Notes: a model not told the origin generated them from the sequence alone. A stretch of DNA of 15,654 bases from an uncultured Collinsella sp. (GCA_900553165.1 USCN01000012.1:1-15654); one strand, 5' to 3'. Shown: positions 5,747 to 13,963, numbered from the stretch's first letter. Made by a program: numbers and translations.

Positions 5747-8700
5747 TATTCGGAGCGTAGGGCTTCTACAGGGTCTTTTTTGGATGCGCTTCGGGCCGGC
5801 AGCAAACCGGCAACGACCGTCAACAGCACCGAAATCGCGATGAGCACCAGCCCATCCTGCACGGGCAGGCTCATCAGATTGGGTACTTGTTTGGCAGCAA
5901 GCGCCCAGGCATTAACCGGAAAGCTTACGGCCACCACGACGACAATGGCAAAGACGCCGGCGATGAGGCCCATGATAAAGGTCTCGGCATTGAATACGTT
6001 GGCCACGTTGCGCTTCGACGCGCCGATCGCACGCAGGATGCCAATCTCCTTTTTGCGCTCCAGAACGCTGATGTAGGTGATGATGCCGATCATGATGGAG
6101 CTCACCACCAGGCTGATACTCACGAATGCGATGAGCACCAAGCTGATGGTGTTCACGATGTCGGTCACCGAACCCATGATGATGCCCATGTAGTCGGTGT
6201 ATGAGATTGCCTGTTCATCGTGGCCAGAGGCTTTAACCTGCTTGTTGTACGCGTCGATGTGATCGAGCACGCGCTCCTTGGCCTCAAAGTCGCGCGGGAA
6301 AATCTTGACCGAGATGGGGTCTGCCTCGTCCGCATAGCCCAACGTGGTCAGATTGTTGTCGTAGGTGAGCTTCGACGCCTTCGCATAGCTCATCATGAGC
6401 GAACTCAGGTCCTCGGCGTCCATGTTGAAGTGGATGGCATGAGCAAAGGCACTCGCATCCACGCGCATGGCGCTCGCCAGGTTAGCAAAACTCGAAGACA
6501 TCTGCGTCGCCATCTGGTCCATAAGCCCTGCCGCGCCCGCCTTGAGCTGATCTGACACCGTCGCCACAATCTGGTCGCTGATCGACTTTATCACCTGATC
6601 CAGAGCCTGCTGCAGATATGGAGCCAGCTGCTTTTGCACATAGTCGGTCATTGCCTGTTGCAGGCGCTCGGCCAGGGCATCGCCGCCGAGCGCCTTGAGC
6701 TGAGCCAGGATTTGCTGGGCTGCCGTATCACTCTCAAGATACGTCGAGAATGCGGCAGAGAGCTTTGACGCGTCCTTAAGATCTTCGGGCGACAGTGCCT
6801 TAAACTGATCAGACTGCAAAAAGCCCTCAAACAGCTGGTTGGCTAGTGTTCCCACCTGCTGCATTTGCTCGGGCGTGAGTTCCAGACCGTCAAAGATACC
6901 CGAGAAATCTGGGGTTGGCGCTTTTGCCATGATGTCGCTGAAGTCGATGTCCTTGCCAACGCCCGAAAGGTCAATGTCCAGCCCCGACAGATCGATGCCA
7001 GAAAGGTCCATACCGCCGGCCGCACCCGAAAGTGCAGACGTATCGAACGAGAACGCGCTCTTGAGCGCCGCCTCGTCCACACTGAACATGCTGCCCAGAT
7101 CCACGCCTTGCTTGGCCTCGCCTTGCAGTTCGTCGAAGGTTTTGCCCGTAAAGACATCCGTCTCGGGGTGGTCGAGTTGCTCCTGCACAATCTGCAAATC
7201 GGCGGCGCGCTCCATAAGCTGGCGAGTCAGCGCATGCGTGTAGGCAATGCCCGGAGACAACGCACTCGCGTTGGCTGTCTCGTTAGGTCGCACCACGCCC
7301 ACAATGTGCACGTCAATACCGTCGGCAACCTTGGCAGCCATAAAGTCGGCGTCGTCAGACATGTCGGTCCACATGCCGGTCTCTTCGTTTTTGCGATAGG
7401 CATCGGCCGGCGACAGCACCTTAAACGTCGTGGACAACGCATCATCATAGGTAAAGTCGGCGCCGGTCTCGGGCGTCTCGATCTTACCGTCGGCCGTCAT
7501 GGCACTGTTTACCAGATCGTTGAGCTCATCGATATCCAGCGCACCGATGCTGTAGTCGCCCACCGTACCGCGGCTCGAAAGCACCATCACGGCTTCGTTT
7601 GCGGTCGTGGGCCAATGACCGGCGACGACATCGTACTGGCTGTCGAGCAGGCTCTGGTCTTCAATCATCTCGTTAAAGACCGAGGTTCCCATGGATTCCA
7701 TGCTCACCGTTGCCGCCGAGCTCGCGCCTCCGCTCATGGCCTCGGTCATGGCGTTGGGCACCAGCCGGACAGGCTTCTCATCGCCCTTGCCGGCACGATA
7801 GACAACCGGCGATACACCGTAGCCATACTGGATGGCGTTGACCTCTTTGTCGATACCATCGCCGCCGTCGTCAAGCCATGCCTTAAAGCTTGTCATGTCG
7901 TTGGACTTAACGCTCGCAAACATATCCTTTACGGCCGTGACCACGGGAATCTTATCGGTTCCCTGAGCCTTGCCGTCGGTACCGTCGTCGGACGAATCCT
8001 CGCCGTTGGACGCCTCGTCATCCGTGGCCCCCTGTCCGCCCATCATGGACGACAGGTCGTAATCCTGCTTGGAAATGGTGAGCGGGTAGCTCGAGAGCGT
8101 ATCCTCCTCGACCTTTTTGATGTAGCCGTTTACGCCGTTGGACAGCGCCAGAATCGCCGCGATGCCGATAATGCCAATCGAGCCCGCAAAAGCAGTCATG
8201 GCCGTGCGGCCTTTTTTGGTCATGAGGTTGCGGGCAGAAAGCCCCAGCGCCGTCACAAAGCTCATCGAGGTTTTGCGCGTAGGCTTTGCCTCGCGGCGCG
8301 TGGCGTCAGCGACATCGAAAGGATCGGAATCGTCGGTGATCTTGCCGTCCGCCAGGTTGACGATGCGCGTGGCGTATTGGTACGCCAGCTCGGGATTATG
8401 CGTGACCATAATAACCAGACGGTCGCGCGCCACGTCCTTGAGCAAGTCCATGACCTGCACGGACGTTGTGGAATCCAAGGCGCCGGTCGGCTCGTCTGCC
8501 AGCACAATCTCGGGATCGTTAATCAGGGCGCGGGCGATGGCCACGCGCTGCATCTGTCCGCCCGATAGCTGGCTCGGGCGCTTGTTAACGTGCTCGCCCA
8601 AGCCGACTTTCTCCAACGCCTCGCGCGCACGCTGGCGGCGCTCGGCATGCCCCACGCCCGTGAGCGTGAGCGCCAGCTCCACGTTTTCCAAAATGGTCTG

Positions 8701-8991
8701 ATGCGGAATGAGGTTATAGCTTTGGAACACAAAGCCGATGCGGTTGTTGCGATAGGCATCCCAATCGCGGTCACGGAAGTCCTTGGTCGAAATACCGTCA
8801 ATCAACAGGTCACCGGAATCAAAGTGGTCCAGCCCACCGATAACGTTGAGCATTGTGGTTTTGCCCGAGCCCGAGGGACCCAGAATGGCCACGAACTCGT
8901 TATCGCGAAAAGCCAGGCTCACGTTATCGAGCGCCACCTGCGTAAACGACTGTGTGACGTACCTTTTGCAAATACCTTTGAGCTCCAACAT
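5746..8991 (-). CDS. ABC transporter with fused ATPase and FtsX-type permease, very large extracytoplasmic domain
   Basis: MacB-like single-chain ABC protein of 1081 residues. Residues 1-225 are the ATPase: Walker A GPSGSGKTT (38-46), Q-loop VFQSYN (88-93), signature LSGGQ (142-146), Walker B IVLADE (162-167), H-loop H198. A first membrane segment at about 265-285 is followed by about 660 extracytoplasmic residues, then three C-terminal membrane segments (about 950-980, 1005-1030, 1045-1065) in an FtsX domain with the ERKKEIGILRAIGASKRNV coupling motif. The outer domain has an acidic Ser/Asp-rich stretch, LSG-type short repeats (6900-7020) and long amphipathic helices. A TTG nine bases upstream is in frame, but GGGAGAGG is better spaced for the ATG at 8991. 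A terminator at 9145-9166 separates it from tlpA, so it likely has its own promoter. MacB relatives act in peptide export, lipoprotein handling or envelope signalling; the substrate here is unknown. Confidence 0.92.
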   Translation of the reverse strand: MLELKGICKRYVTQSFTQVALDNVSLAFRDNEFVAILGPSGSGKTTMLNVIGGLDHFDSGDLLIDGISTKDFRDRDWDAYRNNRIGFVFQSYNLIPHQTILENVELALTLTGVGHAERRQRAREALEKVGLGEHVNKRPSQLSGGQMQRVAIARALINDPEIVLADEPTGALDSTTSVQVMDLLKDVARDRLVIMVTHNPELAYQYATRIVNLADGKITDDSDPFDVADATRREAKPTRKTSMSFVTALGLSARNLMTKKGRTAMTAFAGSIGIIGIAAILALSNGVNGYIKKVEEDTLSSYPLTISKQDYDLSSMMGGQGATDDEASNGEDSSDDGTDGKAQGTDKIPVVTAVKDMFASVKSNDMTSFKAWLDDGGDGIDKEVNAIQYGYGVSPVVYRAGKGDEKPVRLVPNAMTEAMSGGASSAATVSMESMGTSVFNEMIEDQSLLDSQYDVVAGHWPTTANEAVMVLSSRGTVGDYSIGALDIDELNDLVNSAMTADGKIETPETGADFTYDDALSTTFKVLSPADAYRKNEETGMWTDMSDDADFMAAKVADGIDVHIVGVVRPNETANASALSPGIAYTHALTRQLMERAADLQIVQEQLDHPETDVFTGKTFDELQGEAKQGVDLGSMFSVDEAALKSAFSFDTSALSGAAGGMDLSGIDLSGLDIDLSGVGKDIDFSDIMAKAPTPDFSGIFDGLELTPEQMQQVGTLANQLFEGFLQSDQFKALSPEDLKDASKLSAAFSTYLESDTAAQQILAQLKALGGDALAERLQQAMTDYVQKQLAPYLQQALDQVIKSISDQIVATVSDQLKAGAAGLMDQMATQMSSSFANLASAMRVDASAFAHAIHFNMDAEDLSSLMMSYAKASKLTYDNNLTTLGYADEADPISVKIFPRDFEAKERVLDHIDAYNKQVKASGHDEQAISYTDYMGIIMGSVTDIVNTISLVLIAFVSISLVVSSIMIGIITYISVLERKKEIGILRAIGASKRNVANVFNAETFIMGLIAGVFAIVVVVAVSFPVNAWALAAKQVPNLMSLPVQDGLVLIAISVLLTVVAGLLPARSASKKDPVEALRSE

Positions 8992-9144
8992 GGACGGCAA
9001 CCTCTCCCACGCGGACGCACTTGCCCGCTCTCCCCCGCCGTTCGTATTCGACGCGTTTGTCCTACTCTATCCCCATTTTTTGCCGGAGCCAGTGAGGAAT
9101 GTAGGGAACCGCGCCAAAAAACGAACGGGACGACGCCCAAAAGA

Positions 9145-9166
9145 AGAGGTCCCGAGCGGGACCTCT
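9145..9166 (-). terminator. Intrinsic terminator of the tlpA operon
   Basis: AGAGGTCCC and GGGACCTCT form a perfect 9-bp stem with a GAGC/GCTC tetraloop. On the minus strand it is followed by TTCTTTT. It lies 79 bp beyond the tlpA stop and 153 bp before the ABC start, so it ends the redox operon. Between it and 9001 no confident promoter for the ABC gene was identified. Confidence 0.75.
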
Positions 9167-9245
9167 GTATGGTGGAGATTATCTTGAAAGGCAGCGGACT
9201 ACTCCGCACAGCGGCGCGCGATCCTCGCCATGCTTTACGCGTTTT

Positions 9246-10217
9246 CTACTGCTCGCTATTCGCAATCGCCTGGTCGATAAGCTTGTCGAGTGCTGCGCGC
9301 TGCTCGGCGGAGCTGATGGCTCCCACGATTGGATCCCCTACGATGTTGCCATTCTGATCGATGACATACGTTGTCGGGAACGAGAACAAATTTGACGTAA
9401 ACTTACCGGCCTTGCTATCCGACTTGAACCAGATGTTCTTATATGTCACGCCCTTCTTGCTCAGCACGTCCTTGGCATCTGCAATCTCGCCCTTGTTGCC
9501 ATCGAGCGTAAAGGAATTGACGCCCACGACCTGGCCGCCCTTCTCGGCAAGCTCCTGATTCAGTTTCTCAAGATCGCCCAACTCACCCACGCACGGCTTG
9601 CAAGTGGTGAACCAGAAATTCATGACGGTAACCTTGTTCTTAGAGAACAGCTCGTCGCTGCTCACGTCGTTGCCGTCCAGGTCCTTGCCCGTAAAGCTGG
9701 GGAACTTCGTCGCCTCGCTCGAAGCATTGGCACCAGCCGTCATGCCAGCGGTCGAAGCGTCGACGCTCTCGCCTGCGCTCGGCGTGCTTCCACAGCCGGG
9801 GAACTCCTTCTCCAAGCTCTCGAGCTTGTCCTCGATTTCCTTGATCTGCTGCGCACCGGCCTTGAGCGTCTTAAGCTCATCCGCCGTAAACTCATCCTTG
9901 GCGCCGTCGATGGTCTTGAGCAAGAAATCGCCGTAATTGCTGCCGTCCTCAATCATTGTCGAGTCTTTATTTGCCGCATTGAATACCTTTTCCCACAGCG
10001 CGTTATCACTCGAAAAGATCTCGTTCTCCTTCTGCATGAGTTTTGCATACAGCTCGGCGGCCTCGTCAGCATTGGCCGGCTTCTGCGCAGTGAGTTCTGC
10101 GATCTTAGGATCGGAGCTCGCAGATTCGCTCGCATTGCCACCGGGCGCCGAACATGCCACAAGGCACAAGGCCAATACCGGCACCATAAACAGGGCCGCA
10201 ATCTTAGAAAGCTTCAT
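9246..10217 (-). CDS. TlpA-type thioredoxin-fold lipoprotein
   Basis: Membrane-anchored extracytoplasmic thiol oxidoreductase, 323 residues. The N-terminus MKLSKIAALF...LCLVACS is a lipoprotein signal with lipobox LVAC and lipidated C22. Residues about 35-140 form a charged, mostly helical domain of unknown role ending in an extra cysteine (FPGCGS, about 142). After a flexible Ser/Ala/Gly linker, residues about 170-323 are a TlpA/AhpC-like thioredoxin domain: FPSFTGKDLDG, VTVMNFWFTTCKPC with active-site C206/C209, and FPTTYVID with the cis-proline. Two ATGs are in frame; GGAGG at 10225-10229 is well spaced only for 10217. It lies 29 bp after the polyferredoxin gene, so the two are surely cotranscribed. 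It probably receives electrons from the membrane partner and reduces extracytoplasmic disulfides or methionine sulfoxide pathways; that direction is inferred. Confidence 0.93.
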   Translation of the reverse strand: MKLSKIAALFMVPVLALCLVACSAPGGNASESASSDPKIAELTAQKPANADEAAELYAKLMQKENEIFSSDNALWEKVFNAANKDSTMIEDGSNYGDFLLKTIDGAKDEFTADELKTLKAGAQQIKEIEDKLESLEKEFPGCGSTPSAGESVDASTAGMTAGANASSEATKFPSFTGKDLDGNDVSSDELFSKNKVTVMNFWFTTCKPCVGELGDLEKLNQELAEKGGQVVGVNSFTLDGNKGEIADAKDVLSKKGVTYKNIWFKSDSKAGKFTSNLFSFPTTYVIDQNGNIVGDPIVGAISSAEQRAALDKLIDQAIANSEQ

Positions 10218-10246
10218 AGTCATTCCTCCGTTTTGTCGAAGCTTGT

Positions 10247-11149
10247 TTACTTTTTATCGGCGGTCAGGGGGAGCTTTTCTGCCGACACATCCAGGCCATA
10301 GCGATAGCTGATGGCATCGACGGGACAGGCCCCAATGCACTTTCCGCACCGGATACATTCGGCATGATTGGGCGCGCGGGTCACGTCAACGTCCATCTGA
10401 CAAACCCTTGAACACTTGCCGCACGAGACGCATTTGCACGCGTCAACCTGAATCCCCAACAAGGACACCCTATTCATGAGCGCATAGAATGCGCCGAGCG
10501 GGCAAATCCATTTGCAGAAGGGGCGATAGAACAAAACGCTCAGCACTACCACGGCAATGAGAACGGCAAGTTTCCAGGTAAAGAGCTGCCCCAGCGCAGA
10601 TCGAATGCCGGCGTTGGCAATGGCCAGCGGAATGGCGCCCTCGAGCACACCCTGTGGACAGATGTACTTGCAAAAGAACGGGTCCCCCATCCCCACATCG
10701 TTAACCACCAAGACGGGCAGCAGCACCACGGCAAACAGCAGCACGACGTATTTGATGTACGTGAGCGGCTTAAGCTTTTTCGTGGAAAGCTTTTTGCCGG
10801 GAATCTTATGAAGCAGCTCCTGCAGCCAGCCAAACGGGCACAGAAAGCCGCATACAAAGCGTCCCAGCAGCACACCGAGCAAAATGAGCGTACCGGTGAC
10901 GTAGTAAGAAAAGTTGAACTTGGATGAACCTACCACCGACTGGAACGACCCGATGGGGCACGCACCCGATGCCGCGGGGCACGAATAGCAATTAAGTCCA
11001 GGTACGCAGACTGTTTTCCCCGCGCCCTGATAGATGCCGCCTTTGGCAAAGTTTGGCAGGTGAATGTTGGTGATGAGCGTTGCCGCCGCCTGAATGAATC
11101 CGCGAAATCGGGCCAAAACATGCGACGCAGTGTTTTCTCTTTTATCCAA
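10247..11149 (-). CDS. Membrane polyferredoxin (NapH/FixG-like 4Fe-4S protein)
   Basis: Integral membrane iron-sulfur protein of about 300 residues that likely carries electrons through the cytoplasmic membrane. Cysteine clusters in order: C48/C54/C57/C64 near a first membrane segment, then three CxxxCP motifs typical of Fer4_5/NapH proteins (C100-C104, C160-C164, C212-C216), each next to hydrophobic segments (about 80-100, 130-150, 193-208), then two ferredoxin sites, C240/C243/C246/C250 and C265/C268/C271/C275. No ATG exists before the conserved part; TTG at 11149 is chosen because GGAG lies 10 nt upstream and because it overlaps the micropeptide stop by 8 nt, suggesting coupled translation. 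A longer frame to 11236 would overlap the micropeptide almost entirely and is rejected. It sits between the CXXC micropeptide and the TlpA lipoprotein. Confidence 0.9.
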   Translation of the reverse strand: MDKRENTASHVLARFRGFIQAAATLITNIHLPNFAKGGIYQGAGKTVCVPGLNCYSCPAASGACPIGSFQSVVGSSKFNFSYYVTGTLILLGVLLGRFVCGFLCPFGWLQELLHKIPGKKLSTKKLKPLTYIKYVVLLFAVVLLPVLVVNDVGMGDPFFCKYICPQGVLEGAIPLAIANAGIRSALGQLFTWKLAVLIAVVVLSVLFYRPFCKWICPLGAFYALMNRVSLLGIQVDACKCVSCGKCSRVCQMDVDVTRAPNHAECIRCGKCIGACPVDAISYRYGLDVSAEKLPLTADKK

Positions 11150-11288
11150 TTCCGATACACTCCAAGCACAGCCTAATCGCTTTGGCCAGCACGGCATCCG
11201 CCTCGCCACGCATAACACCAAAGCACACCATGGCAATTCCGGCGATCAACAAAGCGACCTGTACCACGGGTTTTACCGCTTTGAACAA
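11142..11288 (-). CDS. 48-residue CXXC membrane micropeptide (CD1871A-like)
   Basis: Short, easily missed gene. Residues 7-26 are one hydrophobic segment, followed by MRGEADAVLAKAIRLCLECIGIG, that is, an RGE turn, a short amphipathic helix, and a C-terminal C41-L-E-C44 pair before IGIG. This pattern matches, from memory, the small 'CD1871A family CXXC motif-containing' proteins found beside TlpA lipoproteins and 4Fe-4S membrane proteins. TTG at 11288 lies 8 nt after AAAGGAG; a GTG nine bases upstream is too close to that site. It is first in the minus-strand operon, and its stop overlaps the polyferredoxin start by 8 nt. It likely sits in the membrane with its thiols at one face, perhaps relaying electrons between polyferredoxin and TlpA or assisting cluster assembly (inference). 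Confidence 0.8.
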   Translation of the reverse strand: MFKAVKPVVQVALLIAGIAMVCFGVMRGEADAVLAKAIRLCLECIGIG

Positions 11289-11320
11289 CCTGACCACTCC
11301 TTTCGTTACGCGACCATTGG

Positions 11321-11348
11321 ACCATATCGGCTATAAAATCCGTGTTAA
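11321..11348 (-). promoter_or_regulatory. Candidate promoter of the micropeptide-polyferredoxin-tlpA operon
   Basis: On the minus strand, TTAACA (11348-11343), 16-bp spacer, TATGGT (11326-11321). A direct repeat GACCAT (11312-11317 and 11320-11325) overlaps its -10 end. The same region must also drive the divergent response regulator, where a TATAAA (11332-11337) lacks a good -35. The repeat is a candidate response-regulator site. Confidence 0.45.
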
Positions 11349-11378
11349 GCGCGATTTGGAATGTGCAAGGAGACTGTT

Positions 11379-12053
11379 ATGCGTATTTTGATCGTCGAAG
11401 ACGAGCGAGCACCGTGCGATGCAATCGCGCGCAGCTTGCGAAACTTGGCGTACAGCGTCGACTGCTGTCACGATGGACGGGAGGCGCTCGACCTGCTGGG
11501 CATCGAAGTCTTTGACCTCGTGGTACTCGACCTCAATCTTCCCCATGTCGACGGCATGACCGTGCTCAGGGAACTTAGGAAAACCGATTGCGAGACCAAG
11601 GTACTGATTCTGTCCGCGCGTGGCGAAGTATCCGATAAAGTCGCCGGACTCGATGCCGGCGCCAACGATTACCTTACCAAGCCGTTTCATCTGGACGAAC
11701 TTGCGGCAAGGATCCGCAGCCTTACCCTCAGGCGCTTCGCACAAAGCGACATAGTATTAACCTGCAGAAAGCTCAGCTTTGACACCAAGGCGCGCATCGC
11801 TTCCGTGGACAGTGAAGCTCTATCTCTTACACGCAAGGAAACGGGAATCTTGGAATACCTGATGCTTAATCAGGGGCGACCGGTAAGCCAAGAGGAGCTT
11901 ATCGAGCACGTTTGGGATAGCAGCGTGAACAGCTTTAGCAACGCAACCCGCGTTCATATCTCGTCGCTCCGAAAAAAGTTGCGCAGCGCTTTGGGATACG
12001 ACCCGATTCGCAATCGGATTGGAGAGGGCTACGTTATGGAGGACAGTGAATGA
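11379..12053 (+). CDS. OmpR/PhoB-family response regulator
   Basis: Cytoplasmic DNA-binding regulator of 224 residues. The receiver domain (1-120) has the acidic pair E7/D8 in VEDER, phospho-acceptor D51 in VVLDLNLP, S79 in LILSARG and K101 in LTKPFH. The C-terminal winged helix (about 125-222) has LSLTRKETGILEYLM, the recognition region NATRVHISSLRKKLR, and the final IGEGYVM hairpin. Start at 11379 is set by AAGGAG (11367-11372); the frame is open six codons further upstream without a better site. It overlaps the kinase gene by 4 bp (ATGA). Divergence from the CXXC/polyferredoxin/tlpA operon across 90 bp suggests that operon is its target. All phosphorylation residues are present, so it should be functional. 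Confidence 0.95.
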   Translation: MRILIVEDERAPCDAIARSLRNLAYSVDCCHDGREALDLLGIEVFDLVVLDLNLPHVDGMTVLRELRKTDCETKVLILSARGEVSDKVAGLDAGANDYLTKPFHLDELAARIRSLTLRRFAQSDIVLTCRKLSFDTKARIASVDSEALSLTRKETGILEYLMLNQGRPVSQEELIEHVWDSSVNSFSNATRVHISSLRKKLRSALGYDPIRNRIGEGYVMEDSE

Positions 12054-13189
12054 AAAGGCTTTCGCTGCAATGGCGCATAACGATTATGACGGCACTGCTC
12101 ACGTGTGCGGCATGCGTGCTGACGAACTGCCTGGTCGGCTATACGGGCATGCGCTACATGGATGCCATCGGCAGTAACATCTCGGCCTTTAACGCAACCG
12201 GCGAAGATTCGCCCCAGGCGTTCGACCCGACGAAAGCGGTCCCCGATGACAGGGTCACGATCGTCGTAAACGACGCACAGGAGTCTTTTGGCACGACAGC
12301 CTGGTACATCACGGCTGGAGTCACACTCCTTGGCGGCGCGCTGGCATACTTTGTGAGCGGCCGTGCACTCAAACCGCTACGGGATTTCGCCGCCCAGGTA
12401 GAGCGCGTGCAGCCTGACAACCTAAGCGAAATCAGACTCAGTGAAGATGTGCCCACCGAGCTACAACGATGCAGCGCCTCTTTCAACGATATGATCGCCC
12501 GTCTTGGCGAAGGGTTCTCTGCACAGCGTCAGTTTACAGGCAACGCCGCACACGAGCTGCGCACCCCGCTCGCCCTTATGCAAGCACAGATTGAACTATT
12601 CATCTCCGAACACTCCGGTTTGCAACCCGAAACAGCCGAGCTGCTCGACCTGCTACAAGAACAAACCGAGCGCATGTCTCGAATGACCAAGGTATTGCTC
12701 GAGATGAGTGAGCTCCGCAGCGTTCCTTGCGAGGACGATGTGGAGCTTGGCCCCTTGTCCGAAGAGGTCCTCACCGACCTTGCGCCACTTGCCGAAAAAA
12801 GGGGCATAGCCCTCAATTGTGCTGGAGACGCTCTAGTAATCGGGAGCGACACGCTCCTCTATCGGCTGGTGTTTAACCTGGCCGAAAACGCTATCCGCTA
12901 TAGCCGCACCGACTCGAGCGTTACCGTCTCCATCTGCGACAACGACAGCCACGTGTTCCTGCGAGTCGAGGACCAGGGCCCGGGAATACCCAAGCAGTAC
13001 CGTGAGAGCATCTTCCAACCGTTCTTTCGTCTAGACAAATCCCGCAGCAGGGCATACGGCGGCGCAGGACTCGGACTAGCGCTCGTTTGGGAGATTGCAG
13101 CTCTTCACGGTGGCACAGTGGAGGTCGAAACAAGTTCCGAGAACGGGACCGTGATGCTCGTGACCCTCTCAAAGGGGGCCACCACGTGA
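12050..13189 (+). CDS. Sensor histidine kinase, partner of the preceding regulator
   Basis: Membrane kinase of 379 residues. Membrane segment 1 is about 10-32 and contains three cysteines (C19, C22, C27); a short outer loop of about 50 residues follows, then segment 2 (84-104), a HAMP linker (about 103-155), a HisKA domain with phospho-acceptor H168 in NAAHELRTPLALM, and a HATPase_c domain with N-box around FNLAENAIRY (N276/N280), G1 DQGPGI (308-313), F-box FFRLDKSRS and G2 GGAGLGL (337-343). The whole catalytic set is present. The sensory loop is too short for a large ligand domain, which suggests membrane, redox or partner-protein sensing. Start codon overlaps the response regulator stop, so both are one transcript. 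The gene is followed within 50 bp by decayed DNA, with no clear terminator. Confidence 0.95.
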   Translation: MKRLSLQWRITIMTALLTCAACVLTNCLVGYTGMRYMDAIGSNISAFNATGEDSPQAFDPTKAVPDDRVTIVVNDAQESFGTTAWYITAGVTLLGGALAYFVSGRALKPLRDFAAQVERVQPDNLSEIRLSEDVPTELQRCSASFNDMIARLGEGFSAQRQFTGNAAHELRTPLALMQAQIELFISEHSGLQPETAELLDLLQEQTERMSRMTKVLLEMSELRSVPCEDDVELGPLSEEVLTDLAPLAEKRGIALNCAGDALVIGSDTLLYRLVFNLAENAIRYSRTDSSVTVSICDNDSHVFLRVEDQGPGIPKQYRESIFQPFFRLDKSRSRAYGGAGLGLALVWEIAALHGGTVEVETSSENGTVMLVTLSKGATT

Positions 13190-13238
13190 TCCGACTGTCC
13201 AGGAGTCCCACTCGACATTGTGAAACGCGTCCCAAAAC

Positions 13239-13692
13239 TTGGACACGAGAAATGGGAGGCAAGTTCGCATCTATGCCGAGGACGAAGTCCTGGCGGGGAT
13301 TCAGGATGCGCAGAGGAAGCTTGCGGCAGAAAACCCCGACAGAGTCGTGACCGTCGGCGGCAACTGTATGGTGTCGCCTGCCCTCTTCGATTACCTGCAC
13401 GGGAAATACGAGAACGTTGGAATCGTCTGGATCTATGCGCATCCGGATGTATCCACGCTGAATGATGGCTACCCCAACGCTCACGCCATGGTACTTGGCA
13501 GCCTTTTGGAACAGGGTGCACCGCAACTCGTTTCGCGGATGCGGCATCCGGTGTTTAAGCCGAGCGATGTCCTGCATGTCGGGCTACAGCAGCTCCACGA
13601 CTATCAGGAGGTTTGCTTAAACAAGCATAGGTGTTGCGGTTTTAGCCGATGTCCTCATGGAGGAAAACGACATGCTGGGTCTGTCTGATTAA
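13239..13692 (+). pseudogene. Arginase-family fragment, truncated and frameshifted
   Basis: From 13244 one frame reads NGRQVRIYAEDEVLAG, then PDRVVTVGGNCMVSPALF, GIVWIYAHPDVST, GYPNAHAMVLGSLL and VLHVGLQQLHDYQE, which follows the arginase/agmatinase superfamily order. Metal ligands are damaged: the usual DAHxD reads YAHPD and GGDC reads GGNC. The N-terminal part (normally some 60-80 residues) is absent, with an in-frame stop at 13221. After about 13628 the frame is lost, but the next frame continues with GVAVLADVLMEENDMLGLSD to a stop at 13690-13692, which is family-like. The C-terminal catalytic half is missing. This is a relic, not a working hydrolase. Confidence 0.75.
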
Positions 13693-13721
13693 AGTCCAAC
13701 AGTTTCCATGAGGCATCTAGC

Positions 13722-13963
13722 ACGGTAAAAGCTAAAGACCCGGGAGACCCCAAACTGTCAACCATCTTTACGGGTGCAAGGGAAACGGGCAAGACAGCCC
13801 CCTCTCGCTCCTATCCGAAACGGCGCTTGAACACGGCTGGATTGCAGCGAATGTCTCCGCCATGCCCGGCATGCTCGAAGATATCATCGAGCACACAAAG
13901 GAGGCCGCAGGCCGTTACCTCTCGCAGCCCCATACACGCGTGAGCGGAGTTCAAGTTGGGCAG
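13722..13963 (+). pseudogene. AAA-type ATPase fragment, frameshifted
   Basis: Frame one (from about 13722) reads KDPGDPKLSTIFTGARETGKTA, a P-loop of the GxxxxGKT kind with preceding beta strand (about 13737-13799). A one-base deletion near 13800 shifts to the frame that continues LSLLSETALEHGWIAANVSAM, PGMLEDIIEHTKEAAGRYL and VSGVQVGQ to 13963, after which similarity to any coding pattern stops. This looks like the N-terminal quarter of a P-loop ATPase of the 'ATP-binding protein' type common in gut Actinomycetota. An isolated start at 13862 could make an 88-residue peptide, but its tail is not protein-like. Confidence 0.6.

Noticed and set aside
6865..8568. 567-codon open frame on the plus strand
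   Set aside because: Antisense to the ABC transporter, whose motifs are continuous; His/Arg-rich composition typical of a GC-driven shadow frame.
11150..11236. N-terminal extension of the polyferredoxin
   Set aside because: No hydrophobic or Fe-S logic, overlaps the micropeptide frame, which has better conserved motifs and ribosome site.
13087..13350. Frame overlapping the kinase end
   Set aside because: Shadow of the kinase and of the arginase fragment; Arg/Ser-rich with no ribosome site.
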